This document shows, one piece after another, positions 52,808-62,116 of a stretch of 64,000 nt of DNA. This stretch comes from Niabella beijingensis. GTDB taxonomy: Bacteria; Bacteroidota; Bacteroidia; Chitinophagales; Chitinophagaceae. The stretch lies in NCBI RefSeq assembly GCF_020034665.1, contig NZ_JAIQDI010000001.1, forward strand, positions 992,001 to 1,056,000, in the 5' to 3' direction. The notes under the pieces were generated by a model that was given only the letters and a program-made list of their open reading frames with translations, made no database searches and had not been told where the DNA came from. The position numbers and the translations under genes were made by a program. Every line of letters starts with the position of its first letter. Position 1 is the stretch's first letter.

Positions 52808-53629
52808 TCACAGGGCGTGCGACTTAAAATCCACAACAGAATCCGGTGATATTCCACCTGTGGTATTTTCAGCAAAGTTCTTTTGCAGACGGTCTCCGTC
52901 AGGGGAGAAATACCTGAGTGTTGGAATTGTTATTTCAAATTTATCTTCTATAACAAACCGTTCCTTCCGGAGCGCCTCCCCTGCAGTTTTGGTTCCGATC
53001 AGCAAACCTCTTTTCCAGCTTTTAATAGCCGCGCAAATGACTTCGCTCGCGCCGGAGGTTAAGTTATCGACCAGGAGTTCCAGCCGGCCTTCCTCATACA
53101 GACCGGGTCGCTGCGCTCTGAATTCCTGTGTTGAAGTATGTATACTTTTAGCATATGCTATTAGTTTATCACCTGATAAAAATTCATCGGCAATCCGGAT
53201 CGCGGCATCATAGTTATCACCAGCGGTTCCACGCAGATCAAGAACCACCCTTTCAACTTTCGGTGAAACTGCAGCATCCAGTTCTTTTGCGAATTTCGAA
53301 TAGATATCAGCAGAAATTGCTGAAGGTTTTAGGTATATTGATACACTATCCAGATTGCATCTTACAACCTGAACCGGAATCATGAGTTCCGCGCTATGTT
53401 TTATTTCTGTAATTGCTGCCGAACTGTCCAGTTGCGCCAATATCTTATTCACCACTTCCATCCGGAGCGCATCACTTTTTACAGGAGTTAAAGAATGGTT
53501 TTCGAGTGTATCAAATAGATCCATCGGAATAGAAGTTATTTGAGACCGCCAACTGATATTATACCCGATGATCGCTCCCAATAATATTACAGGCAGAAAA
53601 ACCATCCCGAACCGGAAAAGATTGCGCAT
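52808..53629 (-). CDS. S41-like peptidase with an N-terminal membrane anchor
   Basis: 273 residues; one hydrophobic anchor (about 8-23), no PDZ domain. The S41 core shows VERVVLDLRGTAGDNYDAA, LLVDNLTSGASEVICAAIKSWKRGLLIGTKTAGE; S195 fits the nucleophile. The lysine of classical carboxy-terminal proteases (TFGKG) is not present at the matching place (TAGEA), so activity may follow the S41B scheme or be lost. Confidence 0.75.
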   Translation of the reverse strand: MRNLFRFGMVFLPVILLGAIIGYNISWRSQITSIPMDLFDTLENHSLTPVKSDALRMEVVNKILAQLDSSAAITEIKHSAELMIPVQVVRCNLDSVSIYLKPSAISADIYSKFAKELDAAVSPKVERVVLDLRGTAGDNYDAAIRIADEFLSGDKLIAYAKSIHTSTQEFRAQRPGLYEEGRLELLVDNLTSGASEVICAAIKSWKRGLLIGTKTAGEALRKERFVIEDKFEITIPTLRYFSPDGDRLQKNFAENTTGGISPDSVVDFKSHAL

Positions 53630-53811
53630 AAACTCAAATTAGAATTCAAGGTACAAAAATGAGATGATCCGGCAAGCGACAGCGCGGGTGCGCTGCTATG
53701 ACCTTTACGCTGCTATCACTTCGTTAAGATCAATATTAACAATTCTCCTTTTATAAATGGCTTAATTTAGAGTGGAAAATCTTAATAACTAAATTCAAAA
53801 CACTGACACTT

Positions 53812-54822
53812 ATGAAAGGGAAACTTTTGTTTTGCTTAACGTGTATGTTTCTTTTACATACAACCATCCTGTTCAGTCAGCCGGCTGAAGTAAGGCATCT
53901 TTTGGATACCACTATTACATTAATGCAAAAAAATGCATTGAATGGGCAAAAGGTCGACTGGAATAAAATACGCAGGCAAGCATATGCAATATGCCAAAAA
54001 AGTAACGGCATGTATGAAGCCGGAAATGCATTCAGATATTTGTTCCAGTCTGTCAATGACGATCACGGTATGTTCTACTACAAGGACAGCGTATTCCGAT
54101 GGGAAAGACATTCAGCACCTATCTCCGACTCCGTACAAAACGAATGGAATAAAAGAAGCGGAATTAAAACCGCCATATTTGAAAATGCGGTAGGATATCT
54201 TCGTGTTCCTTCTATGCCATTTTCAGGAAAAGAAGAGGCAGATAAACAAGCCCAGCAATTGAATGACAGCCTTTGCTATCTGCTGGCTCAGAACATTAAA
54301 GGATTAATCATCGACTTAAGAATAAATGGAGGCGGAGCCATGTATCCAATGATACTTGGAGTACAGCAATTATTACCAAAAGGCAAAATCGGCTCTTTTA
54401 CAGGAAGAAGTAATGAGACCTGGTATTTAAAAGAAAATAATTTCCTGTTAGACAGCGCTATACTGGCAAGTATTACTCCTAAATGCAGCAACGCAAAAGT
54501 AGCACTGCCCGTTGCTGTTCTGATTAACGGCGCTACCGGCAGCTCCGGAGAATTTTTTGCCATCGCCCTCAAAGTCATTAAAAACAGGATATTTATTGGG
54601 GAGCCCACCGCCGGTTATGCCACCGGTAATATTGGTCTGCAGATCAACAAAGAAGCATCCTTACTTATTGCCAGCAGTTACGGTCGTGATGCAAATGAAA
54701 CAATTTATAAAGGTATTATACAGCCGGACATATCGATCATAAGCCCTGACAGTTTTAATGACCTTAAAAAAGATGAAAAAGTAAAAGCGGCGATTAAATG
54801 GATCAAAAACCAAATGAATTAG
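53812..54822 (+). CDS. Secreted S41B-type peptidase
   Basis: 336 residues with a signal peptide (about 1-22, LFSQ). VNDDHGMFYYKD (H85 as in tricorn-type S41), GYLRVPSMPF, GLIIDLRINGGGAMYPM and VLINGATGSSGEFFAIAL (S245, E247) with GEPTAGYATG. These residues fit the Ser-His-Glu scheme of S41B, not the Ser-Lys dyad. It reads away from the S41 gene at 52808, with a shared upstream region between them. Confidence 0.85.
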   Translation: MKGKLLFCLTCMFLLHTTILFSQPAEVRHLLDTTITLMQKNALNGQKVDWNKIRRQAYAICQKSNGMYEAGNAFRYLFQSVNDDHGMFYYKDSVFRWERHSAPISDSVQNEWNKRSGIKTAIFENAVGYLRVPSMPFSGKEEADKQAQQLNDSLCYLLAQNIKGLIIDLRINGGGAMYPMILGVQQLLPKGKIGSFTGRSNETWYLKENNFLLDSAILASITPKCSNAKVALPVAVLINGATGSSGEFFAIALKVIKNRIFIGEPTAGYATGNIGLQINKEASLLIASSYGRDANETIYKGIIQPDISIISPDSFNDLKKDEKVKAAIKWIKNQMN

Positions 54823-54915
54823 TTATTGTATATGCCTCCTCCCTCCTATAAAAACAGCGACATTTGTTAAGGTTATCGCGTACATAACCACTAAAAAGCC
54901 CTATTTTTAAAGAGA

Positions 54916-55371
54916 ATGAGCGCAGCACAGGAATACCCCAAGGTTTATTTGTACCGCAGGATCGTACAGGCAAAGTTGTTTATTGATGTCAATTATGCCG
55001 ATAAGATCGATCTGGATAATATTTCCGACGAAGCTTATTTTTCAAAATTCCATTTTATACGCCTTTTTAAAACGGTATATGGGAAAACACCGCATCAGTA
55101 TTTAAAAGCTACACGTATTGAAAAAGCCAAACAACTGCTGCGTGAGGGCAAACCCGTATCGGATGCCTGTTTCCTGGTTGGTTTCGACAGCCTGAGCTCT
55201 TTCAGCGGTCTTTTTAAACGGATGGTGGGGCAATCAGCGTCTGCCTACGCCGCACATTACCAACAGAACAAGGAGCAAAAAGCCAAAACACCGCTGGCTT
55301 TTATACCCGGCTGTTATGCCTACCAGCATGGCTGGACGGAAAATAGCAATTTTGAAGAAACAGACCAGTAA
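54916..55371 (+). CDS. AraC-type DNA-binding protein, paralogue
   Basis: 151 residues. HTH pair: YADKIDLDNISDEAYFSKFHFIRLFKTVYGKTPHQYLKATRIEKAK and VSDACFLVGFDSLSSFSGLFKRMVG. Clearly related to 51930-52355 with a different 30-residue C-terminal tail. Followed 47 bases later by another VOC gene. Confidence 0.88.
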   Translation: MSAAQEYPKVYLYRRIVQAKLFIDVNYADKIDLDNISDEAYFSKFHFIRLFKTVYGKTPHQYLKATRIEKAKQLLREGKPVSDACFLVGFDSLSSFSGLFKRMVGQSASAYAAHYQQNKEQKAKTPLAFIPGCYAYQHGWTENSNFEETDQ

Positions 55372-55418
55372 CGGGGGGGCTAATTTTACTTTCGTTATTA
55401 ACCACTAAAACGAAAGAT

Positions 55419-55847
55419 ATGATTACAAAAATGACCGTTACCAACATCCATGTTCTGGACCAGGACAGTGCCTATGATTTTTATATAAACAAACTGGGCT
55501 TTACCCTGGTGGACGATATTCCCATGGGGCCGGACACGAGATGGCTTACCGTATCACCTCCCGAGCAACCAGACCTGCAACTGGTACTCTTCCCCGTAAA
55601 AGTGAGCAAAATGTTTCCGAAGGAAACCGCAGATGCATTGATCAAACTGATTAAACAGGGGATCTTTGGCTGCGGGGTGCTTACCTGCAACGATATCTTT
55701 GCCACCTATGAAGAACTGAAGGCCAAGGGCGTGGAATTTATAAAACCACCTACCAAGGAGTTCTACGGCACGGAAGCCCTTTTTAAAGACGACTCCGGCA
55801 ATTACTTTTCGCTTCAGCCACTGAACAATTTTGACCAGCAGCCGTAA
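55419..55847 (+). CDS. VOC-family protein, paralogue
   Basis: 142 residues: TNIHVLDQDSAYDFYINKLGFTLVDDIPMGPDTRWLTVSPPEQPD and TCNDIFATYEELKAKGVEFIKPPTKEFYGTEALFKDDSGNYFSLQP. Shares the DFY.NKLGF...RWLTV pattern with 52389-52784; the pair probably arose from one duplicated AraC-VOC cassette. Confidence 0.88.
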   Translation: MITKMTVTNIHVLDQDSAYDFYINKLGFTLVDDIPMGPDTRWLTVSPPEQPDLQLVLFPVKVSKMFPKETADALIKLIKQGIFGCGVLTCNDIFATYEELKAKGVEFIKPPTKEFYGTEALFKDDSGNYFSLQPLNNFDQQP

Positions 55848-55914
55848 CAGGTAACGGCTTCCGGGTTCCTTCGATAAAATCGATAAACCTTTATTAACAG
55901 TAAAAACCACTACA

Positions 55915-56373
55915 ATGAAAACCTTATTTGATAAAACAGTAAGAGACGAATTATTAAACCGCATCCAATCACTGGAAGCGGACAGCAAAGCCCGGTGGGG
56001 CAAAATGGATGTAGTGCAAATGGCAAGGCATTGCAATAAGTGGAACAGCTGGGTTTTAGGAAAAGGCGGCTACAATAACCATGTTTATAAGCAGGATCTC
56101 CTGGGTAAGATCTTTGGCAAGATGGCGTTGCGCAGCAATACCAAAAACGACAAACCGATGGGCAGGAACATGCCCGCAGGTGCACTTGTGATAAAAGACA
56201 GGGATGGTAACCTGGAAACAGAAAAAGCACACTGGATCCAGTTGATCGGGGATTACGCCACCTATTCCAACGACCGGTTCATACATGATTTTTTTGGAAA
56301 GATGACCAGAGAACAAATAGGCATCTTTGCTTACAAACATTTAGATCATCACCTGCGGCAGTTTGGCGCCTGA
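55915..56373 (+). CDS. DUF1569 (DinB-like) protein
   Basis: 152 residues, four-helix bundle of the DinB/YfiT superfamily. Metal-ligand-like histidines in QMARHCNKWNSW and KHLDHHLRQF; middle GKMALRSNTKNDKPMGRNMPAG is typical of DUF1569. Possible thiol-dependent transferase; substrate unknown. Confidence 0.85.
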   Translation: MKTLFDKTVRDELLNRIQSLEADSKARWGKMDVVQMARHCNKWNSWVLGKGGYNNHVYKQDLLGKIFGKMALRSNTKNDKPMGRNMPAGALVIKDRDGNLETEKAHWIQLIGDYATYSNDRFIHDFFGKMTREQIGIFAYKHLDHHLRQFGA

Positions 56374-56425
56374 CAGAGCAGGCCAGCATCCTTCGGCCGC
56401 ACGAGGCCTCCCAGTTGCATTTTCC

Positions 56426-57049
56426 TTAACGGCGCCAGCGTTCACTGGTTTGCCAGTTCACTATATCAATAGTATCATCCGCTTCCAGATAGTGGTTATC
56501 ATCCTCCAGGGCATCCTCCGCCAGGTGGTACAGTCCATTCCTCAGGTACTTCGCAAAGTCAGCAACCAGGCCGGCCGTGGAGCTGGCAACGCATATGCCC
56601 GTGTCATATTCGGTGTCGATAAAAATGATTTGCCCGATTTGTCCGGCCGCTGCAGGAGCCAGGTCCAGGTACAAGCCGGTATGCGATCCGTCAAATGCGA
56701 ATTGGATCCAGGAAGGGTTAAAGAGGTTGGAAGCTTCGATTTCCATGTCTGCCTTTTTCAGCGGAATAATATCCGATGCAGCATCCCGTTGCCCGCCATA
56801 TTCCGTTATGATCCGGTCGATGGAAAAAAAATCCATTCCAAAGAACAGGCTGCCGAAATTTTCGGTATCGGATAATCCATTGTGCCATTGATAGAGCTTT
56901 TTAAAATCCGTGGGCAATGGTTTGCCGATTGCAGTCTCCAACTTCTCCAATGCCGCTTCTGTTGCCGGCGGTTGCAGGGAATGAACAGCGATTTTCTCGG
57001 CATGCTGCCGTAGCCAGTTATCAATCTGTTCAAAGTCTTGATGTATCAT
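56426..57049 (-). CDS. SMI1/KNR4 (SUKH) family protein
   Basis: 207 residues. SUKH fold: ALEKLETAIGKPLPTDFKKLYQWHNGL, WIQFAFDGSHTGLYLDLAP, GQIIFIDTEYDTGICVASSTAGLVADFAKYL. In bacteria many members are immunity proteins of polymorphic toxins, but no toxin gene is adjacent, so housekeeping use is equally possible. Confidence 0.85.
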   Translation of the reverse strand: MIHQDFEQIDNWLRQHAEKIAVHSLQPPATEAALEKLETAIGKPLPTDFKKLYQWHNGLSDTENFGSLFFGMDFFSIDRIITEYGGQRDAASDIIPLKKADMEIEASNLFNPSWIQFAFDGSHTGLYLDLAPAAAGQIGQIIFIDTEYDTGICVASSTAGLVADFAKYLRNGLYHLAEDALEDDNHYLEADDTIDIVNWQTSERWRR

Positions 57050-57097
57050 TGTTAATTTTATTAAAGAACATCCTTGTTCTCAGGAGGGGTTACTATA

Positions 57098-57592
57098 TTA
57101 CTGATGCTGGTGCGGCCAGGGGCGGCCTGTTCCTGTTTCACCTGCTAACTTCAGGCTGCGGAGAAACTGTGCCCAGGTATAACTGCATTCGGCAAACATG
57201 GGCGAGTAATCGCTCCAGTTGTCGTGACGCAGGGTTAAGATCGTTGCCGGCCCGTCCGTAATTTTTTGCTGTATCTGGTCTGCCGCTTCCGGATGCGTCT
57301 GTAACAGGTATTCCCTGTCGCCGGTCTGAAGTCCGAAAGCAATGGTAGTACCGATCCACTCCTGCGCACCGGCAACGCAGAGCCATTGTACGCGTTCAAA
57401 CGGCCGCAGCTCAACGATCCTCATCTCCTTAAAATAATCCCCGCCAAATGCAAAACGGGCAATGGCATCCACCTCCGGTACGGCAGTCGTATGCGGCGTC
57501 CACCAGGCCGACAGTCCTTCCTGTGTGGTAAGGGCATGATATACTTTTTCAGCAGTAGCGGCGATCACTACTTCATGGTGAATATTTGGCAT
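57098..57592 (-). CDS. SRPBCC/AHSA1-type protein
   Basis: 164 residues of the START-like helix-grip fold: HHEVVIAATAEKVYHALTTQEGLSAWWTP, FGGDYFKEMRIVELRPFERVQWLC and CSYTWAQFLRSLKLAGETGTGRPWPH. Binds an unknown hydrophobic ligand; one of three SRPBCC genes between 57 and 63 kb. Confidence 0.85.
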   Translation of the reverse strand: MPNIHHEVVIAATAEKVYHALTTQEGLSAWWTPHTTAVPEVDAIARFAFGGDYFKEMRIVELRPFERVQWLCVAGAQEWIGTTIAFGLQTGDREYLLQTHPEAADQIQQKITDGPATILTLRHDNWSDYSPMFAECSYTWAQFLRSLKLAGETGTGRPWPHQHQ

Positions 57593-57640
57593 TACACAAA
57601 TGATTAATTAAGTCAATAAATTCTGCCGTACCAATATTAT

Positions 57641-58207
57641 CTATACGTGCAGCACTCCGCGGAAGCCCCTTGCGGCATAATACGATTCCGCTCCGTTGTG
57701 ATAGGTAAATACCTGATCATAGCGGCGGTCGCAGAACAACGCCCCTCCCAGTTTTCTTATCGCTGCAGGAGTTTGCACCCAGCTGGATGTTTTAAGGTCA
57801 AAGCTGCCCAACTGCTGTAATTCCCGGTATTGCTCTTCGGTCAGCAGCTCAATGCCCATGGCCTTTGCCATTTCCATAGCACTGTCTGCCGGTTTGTGCT
57901 CTTTTCTTGAGGCCAGTGCGTCACCATCAAAACAAAGGCTTCTGCGTCCCTTTGGGCTTTCCGCTGAACAATCCATGAATATATATGTATCATTCTTTTT
58001 ATCATATCCTACCACATCCGGCTCTCCTTCTGTACTTTCCATTTCATCCAGCGACCAGAGTTTTTCCGGGCTGGCTTCCAGCTTTGCCAGTACGCTGGCC
58101 CATTCAATCCCTTTATGCCGGTTGGTATTCTTTTCAAAACGCTTTTTCAGTGCCCCAAGCAGGGTTTCCTTTTGCGAAGCAGGCAATTGTTTTTTACTTG
58201 TTTTCAT
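57641..58207 (-). CDS. DUF4256 family protein
   Basis: 188 residues from MKTSKKQLPASQ (58207), because the open frame further upstream overlaps the SRPBCC gene. Conserved segments: LLGALKKRFEKNTNRHKGIEWASVLAKLE, LWSLDEMESTEGEPDVVGYD, FMDCSAESPKGRRSLCFDGDAL and GGALFCDRRYDQVFTYHNGAESYYAARGFRG. Function unknown. Confidence 0.85.
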   Translation of the reverse strand: MKTSKKQLPASQKETLLGALKKRFEKNTNRHKGIEWASVLAKLEASPEKLWSLDEMESTEGEPDVVGYDKKNDTYIFMDCSAESPKGRRSLCFDGDALASRKEHKPADSAMEMAKAMGIELLTEEQYRELQQLGSFDLKTSSWVQTPAAIRKLGGALFCDRRYDQVFTYHNGAESYYAARGFRGVLHV

Positions 58208-58235
58208 TTCGCTGTTGTTTATTACCGTTACAATA

Positions 58236-58643
58236 TCATAGTTTTTCGGCAAGATCCTTCACGGCCTTCAGTGCAAATTCCCAGCCAGCTTCAGCATCAT
58301 CAAAAGCGGTTTGCTCCAGCGGATGTTTCATCACTTCTTTTCCTGTGAGTATCGTAGCGCCATCTTCTTCCCTGAATTCATATGTGATCACGGACAGAAT
58401 GGTTTCATTATCCGACTCCCGGAGGTCATGTTTAATCAGCCGCCCCGGTTCAAATTCAAGCAGCTCACCATTCGTCACTTTATTGCCCTGCATATTCCTG
58501 AATCCGAAAGAACTGCCGGGCTTCCAGTCGGTGTCATAATATCCGCCCATTTGTTTTGTAACCGCGGGATCTGTAAAAACATTCCACACCTTACTGACCG
58601 GTGCATTGATGATCACTGTTTTTTCTATAACCGTATTTTCCAT
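58236..58643 (-). CDS. SRPBCC domain protein
   Basis: 135 residues: EKTVIINAPVSKVWNVFTDPAVTKQMGGYYDTDWKPGSSFGF, LLEFEPGRLIKHDLRE and a C-terminal helix AGWEFALKAVKDLAE. Ligand unknown. It lies upstream of DUF4256 with a 28-base gap and is likely in the same transcript. Confidence 0.87.
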   Translation of the reverse strand: MENTVIEKTVIINAPVSKVWNVFTDPAVTKQMGGYYDTDWKPGSSFGFRNMQGNKVTNGELLEFEPGRLIKHDLRESDNETILSVITYEFREEDGATILTGKEVMKHPLEQTAFDDAEAGWEFALKAVKDLAEKL

Positions 58644-58671
58644 ATTTTTTTCTTTTTCGGCGTGCTATAAT

Positions 58672-59136
58672 TTATACCAGGTGTTTCAATGCCAGTATTG
58701 TACCACTATGTACCCCATCATGATAAATCAGAAACTCAAGCGCGTCGTCAATATTATTCAGCGTTATGCCGTACACCTTCAATATATTGGGTGACGTTGT
58801 GTAATTGTTGAATATTTTTTTATCAAAATCAGCTTGAAATACATCGATCGTACGCTCCAGTAATGTTTTAATACTTTTTATTTCCGGTTCCCCGATAAGG
58901 CCTTCGGGTTTTGTATTTGTCTGGAAAGGCCTCATGTATTTATCTTCCACAATTACCGGCAGCCCCGCCCTTATATAACAAACACCCTGCTGCGCGCAGA
59001 TCATATGTCCCAGGTTCCAGATGATATTATTGTTATACCCTGGCGGGATGGCATTCAGCTGGCGGGCGGTAAGTCCGTCGATCTGCGCCAGCAAAAACTG
59101 CCGGAACTTAATTAGTTTTTCGATGCGCCTGTCCAT
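58672..59136 (-). CDS. DinB-family protein
   Basis: 154 residues, four-helix bundle. The three metal-binding histidines fit NLGHMICAQQ and the C-terminal YHDGVHSGTIL. Likely a metal-dependent thiol transferase or of unknown role. Possibly cotranscribed with the SRPBCC and DUF4256 genes. Confidence 0.85.
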   Translation of the reverse strand: MDRRIEKLIKFRQFLLAQIDGLTARQLNAIPPGYNNNIIWNLGHMICAQQGVCYIRAGLPVIVEDKYMRPFQTNTKPEGLIGEPEIKSIKTLLERTIDVFQADFDKKIFNNYTTSPNILKVYGITLNNIDDALEFLIYHDGVHSGTILALKHLV

Positions 59137-59181
59137 GGTCTTGACTTAAAGGGGCTACTGACCTTTTATTATTTCTTCCGG

Positions 59182-59535
59182 TCAGCTTTGCTGTCCGAAA
59201 GTTAGCAAATTATTGTCAGGATCCAGTAATGCGAATTCTTTCTGCCCCCAGGGTTTATCCTCCAGGTGACCTGCAGGGTGTATGTCTACCGCGCTCTCCA
59301 GCAATGACTGATAAAGCCGTTCGATCTGGTTGGTGCGGATATACACCTGTCCGTAATTTTCCGCCGGATCAAGATCCTTAAACTCAAAAAAATGAATTTG
59401 AATATTATCTTTCTGAACCATCAGGTATCCGTCGAAATCGCCTCCGGATTGCCGGAAGCCTAGTTTATCTATATAAAACTCTTTTGTGCGGTCTTTATTG
59501 CGCATCGGCAATTTTGGATGAATGTCTGTAAGCAT
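59182..59535 (-). CDS. VOC-family protein (bleomycin-resistance-like)
   Basis: 117 residues from MLTDIHPKLPMRN (59535); ten residues further upstream appear non-coding. LPMRNKDRTKEFYIDKLGF, YLMVQKDNIQIHFFEF, YGQVYIRTNQIERLYQSLLE and GQKEFALLDPDNNLLTFGQ are typical of the BLMA/BRP group. It could sequester a compound; none is indicated. Confidence 0.85.
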   Translation of the reverse strand: MLTDIHPKLPMRNKDRTKEFYIDKLGFRQSGGDFDGYLMVQKDNIQIHFFEFKDLDPAENYGQVYIRTNQIERLYQSLLESAVDIHPAGHLEDKPWGQKEFALLDPDNNLLTFGQQS

Positions 59536-59594
59536 TTTTTTCTGCAAAATTGGGCGATTCTTCACAAACCGGAACTGATCCGGATCAGGAAATC

Positions 59595-60143
59595 TCAGGG
59601 CATTGCCCGAACCCGGCTTAATGTTTCCGGAGCCATTTTCAAATAGGAGGCGATCATTTTAACCGGAAAAACCGCTGCTATTCCCGGTTTTGCTTCCTGT
59701 ATATACCTGTATTTACGGGCCGGACTTAAACCGTTGTCAAAGAGATAGGTCCGGGCCTGATGTTGGTTAAAAATTTTTCCAAATTGCAGAAACGCCTTTG
59801 ATGCTGCAATAAGCGCGTGAAGGCGCTCCAGACTCAATTCAAGAATCTCAGATTTTGCAAAGCATTTAATGGCAGTTGTTGAGGGAGATTGACCGATCAG
59901 GCTGGCGTGATTGAAGACCCATTCTTTTTCGAGGTGCAGGTCAATGATTTCTTCCTGTATTTCACCGGACCGGTATTGATACAACAAACCCGACAGTACA
60001 TAAAAAACAGATCTGCACACCATTCCTTCTTTTAACAACAGCTCATTTTTATTCACGTGCCTTCTTACGGCGGCCTCTTCAAAACACAACAGATCGCTTT
60101 CTGAAAACGGACCGATATCCTTTAAAACGGTATAATACTTCAT
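59595..60143 (-). CDS. Crp/Fnr-type regulator
   Basis: 182 residues from MKYYTVLKDIG. Cyclic-nucleotide-binding-like beta-roll (about 10-110; VRRHVNKNELLLKEGMVCRSVFYVLSGLLYQY), dimer helix, and a C-terminal winged helix (FPVKMIASYLKMAPETLSRVRAMP). The usual cAMP-contact residues are not obvious. It lies 59 bases upstream of the VOC gene. Confidence 0.87.
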   Translation of the reverse strand: MKYYTVLKDIGPFSESDLLCFEEAAVRRHVNKNELLLKEGMVCRSVFYVLSGLLYQYRSGEIQEEIIDLHLEKEWVFNHASLIGQSPSTTAIKCFAKSEILELSLERLHALIAASKAFLQFGKIFNQHQARTYLFDNGLSPARKYRYIQEAKPGIAAVFPVKMIASYLKMAPETLSRVRAMP

Positions 60144-60213
60144 TAACAACTTATAATTTACGACCGAGATCCCAAAATCCTGGCAGCATCATTCTTCCAG
60201 CTATTGGCTTCCG

Positions 60214-60789
60214 CTAATCTTCCAGGCCTTTTCCTTCCAGGATCTTTGGTATATATTTCTCCACCCGTTCCTCCCGGGTTTTGGATTGTTTGGCTTGCGA
60301 GAAATAAAACAGGTAAGCCCGCTGGCGACCCGGCGTCAACGTCTCAAAGGCCTTCTTCAATGCAGAACTTTTGTTCAGTTGTTTTTGAAATTCTTCCGGA
60401 ATGGCGTAGTCCCTTGTTTTTTTTAACGGCACTTTCAATCCGGCCCGCTCTACTTCAACGGCCTCGTAGATATAGGATTTTATAGCAGCTGCCTGACTCG
60501 TAATTTCCCTGGTGTTGGCGAACCGGATCTGGCGTGCCGATTGCACATTCTCCGTTTGCTGAATCAGTATGCCTTCCGGATCTTGCAGCAGGGCGCCTTT
60601 AAACAACAGCAATGCGCAATATTCTTTAAACACATGGATCAATACGATGTTCCGGTCTTCAAATACATAACAGGGACAGCCCCATTTCAGCTCTTCGGTG
60701 AGGCCACAATCCAGAACGATCTTCCGCAGGAGCTTTATTTCTTCCTGCCATTTTCCTTTATCGAAGTAGAAGTCAACCTTTGGGTTCAT
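60214..60789 (-). CDS. YdeI-family protein with DUF1801 domain
   Basis: 191 residues. DUF1801 part: LRKIVLDCGLTEELKWGCPCYVFEDRNIVLIHVFKEYCALLLFKGALL; YdeI tail: IPEEFQKQLNKSSALKKAFETLTPGRQRAYLFYFSQAKQSKTREERVEKYIPKI. The full-length form, unlike the short relative at 42456. Relatives are linked to survival under peptide or oxidative stress. Confidence 0.87.
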   Translation of the reverse strand: MNPKVDFYFDKGKWQEEIKLLRKIVLDCGLTEELKWGCPCYVFEDRNIVLIHVFKEYCALLLFKGALLQDPEGILIQQTENVQSARQIRFANTREITSQAAAIKSYIYEAVEVERAGLKVPLKKTRDYAIPEEFQKQLNKSSALKKAFETLTPGRQRAYLFYFSQAKQSKTREERVEKYIPKILEGKGLED

Positions 60790-60876
60790 GTGTTTTGTTT
60801 ATACTGTTCTATTACTGATATTCATTCTTATGCTGTGGAGACCGCTTATATCTTAACCGTAAGATATCTGTTTCAC

Positions 60877-61902
60877 TTACAATCCCAGTCTGTTTTGCTG
60901 TATCCGTTCACGTGCTTCTATTAAAATACTGTGTATTTTTTTTTCGAGTTCTTTTTTGGGAGGAAGTTCGGTCCAATATTCTGCCACTATAATTCCATCC
61001 TTATGCATTTCCAGCAGCTCCACCTGTTCCCGGCTGCTTTCAGCGCAAAGGATCAAACCAACGGGAGCCTGCTCTCCCTGCTGTTTTTCGTATTTATCTA
61101 ACCACCGCAGATACAGTTCCATTTGTCCTTTATGCTTTGCCTCAAATTTTCCAAGCTTTAACTCTACCGCCACCAATCGTTTCAAGCCGCGATGATAAAA
61201 CAAAAGATCAAGGTAAAAATCTTCGCCGTCAATAATCATCCTTTTCTGCCTTTCAATAAATGCAAAGCCCTTGCCTAATTCAAGAATGAATGCTTCCAGT
61301 TCTCTCAAAATGGCGGCTTCGAGATCCTTCTCCAAAAAAGTGTTCTGTAAACCAAGAAAATCCAGAAAGTAGGGATCTTTAAAGTTATTGTGCAGTGCGG
61401 GACTACTGTTTCCTATATTGTGTAGGTTTGCGATGGCTGTCCGCTCATATACTTTTTCTGCAATTTGCTTACGTAATTCACGTTTTCCCAGGGATTCCGA
61501 TATCGTTTTATTCGCATAAAATTCCTTTGCCTCCCAACTTTTAAGCGGAATAAGAATGAGAAAATGCGACCAACTCAATTGTCGTGCCAGTGGCACGACA
61601 ATTTCTTCCAAAGGGAATTGTTCAGCAAACTGCAACATTCTGCGAAGATTTTTCTCTTCAAAATTGCGCCCATAACGGGCCTCCAATTGTGCCGCCACAG
61701 TTGATATGATTTGCTTACCATAGTCAGCCCGCTTATTTTGCAGAATATCGGCATTTACACGTCTGCCTATTTTCCAGAAGAGCATTGTAAGCCCGCTATT
61801 CACCTGCTGTACTACCTGTTGCTGGCTTTGCTCTATCAGTTGTGATAGCTCTGCCACCAATGTGAGCTTTGCAACTTCTGTTTTTGTTTTCTTTGCATGC
61901 AT
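60877..61902 (-). CDS. YhcG/DUF1016-type PDDEXK nuclease, second copy
   Basis: 341 residues from MHAKKTKTEV (61902). DUF1016 N-terminal part (NSGLTMLFWKIGRRVNADIL, YGRNFEEKNLRRMLQFAEQF, QLSWSHFLILIPL), then the nuclease with GEDFYLDLLFYHRGLKRLVAVELKLGKF: D232, E247 and K249. Only distantly related to 30836-31909. It stands alone, with no restriction or toxin partner. Confidence 0.88.
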   Translation of the reverse strand: MHAKKTKTEVAKLTLVAELSQLIEQSQQQVVQQVNSGLTMLFWKIGRRVNADILQNKRADYGKQIISTVAAQLEARYGRNFEEKNLRRMLQFAEQFPLEEIVVPLARQLSWSHFLILIPLKSWEAKEFYANKTISESLGKRELRKQIAEKVYERTAIANLHNIGNSSPALHNNFKDPYFLDFLGLQNTFLEKDLEAAILRELEAFILELGKGFAFIERQKRMIIDGEDFYLDLLFYHRGLKRLVAVELKLGKFEAKHKGQMELYLRWLDKYEKQQGEQAPVGLILCAESSREQVELLEMHKDGIIVAEYWTELPPKKELEKKIHSILIEARERIQQNRLGL

Positions 61903-62116
61903 AATTAAATACCTATAAATCACTGGTCTGCACCTCATAGTAATTGATCAGAAATCCGGCACCTGCAGTTTTACAAGGTTACTTTTCATTTAAAAGCTAA
62001 ATCCTGAACCCTGAAATTACTGTCTTCTATAAAGATATATAAATACACTGGCAAAACACATACTGCGATCACTGGTTTTTACTAACGATCCGGTATAAAA
62101 AACAGCTTCCCAGCCG

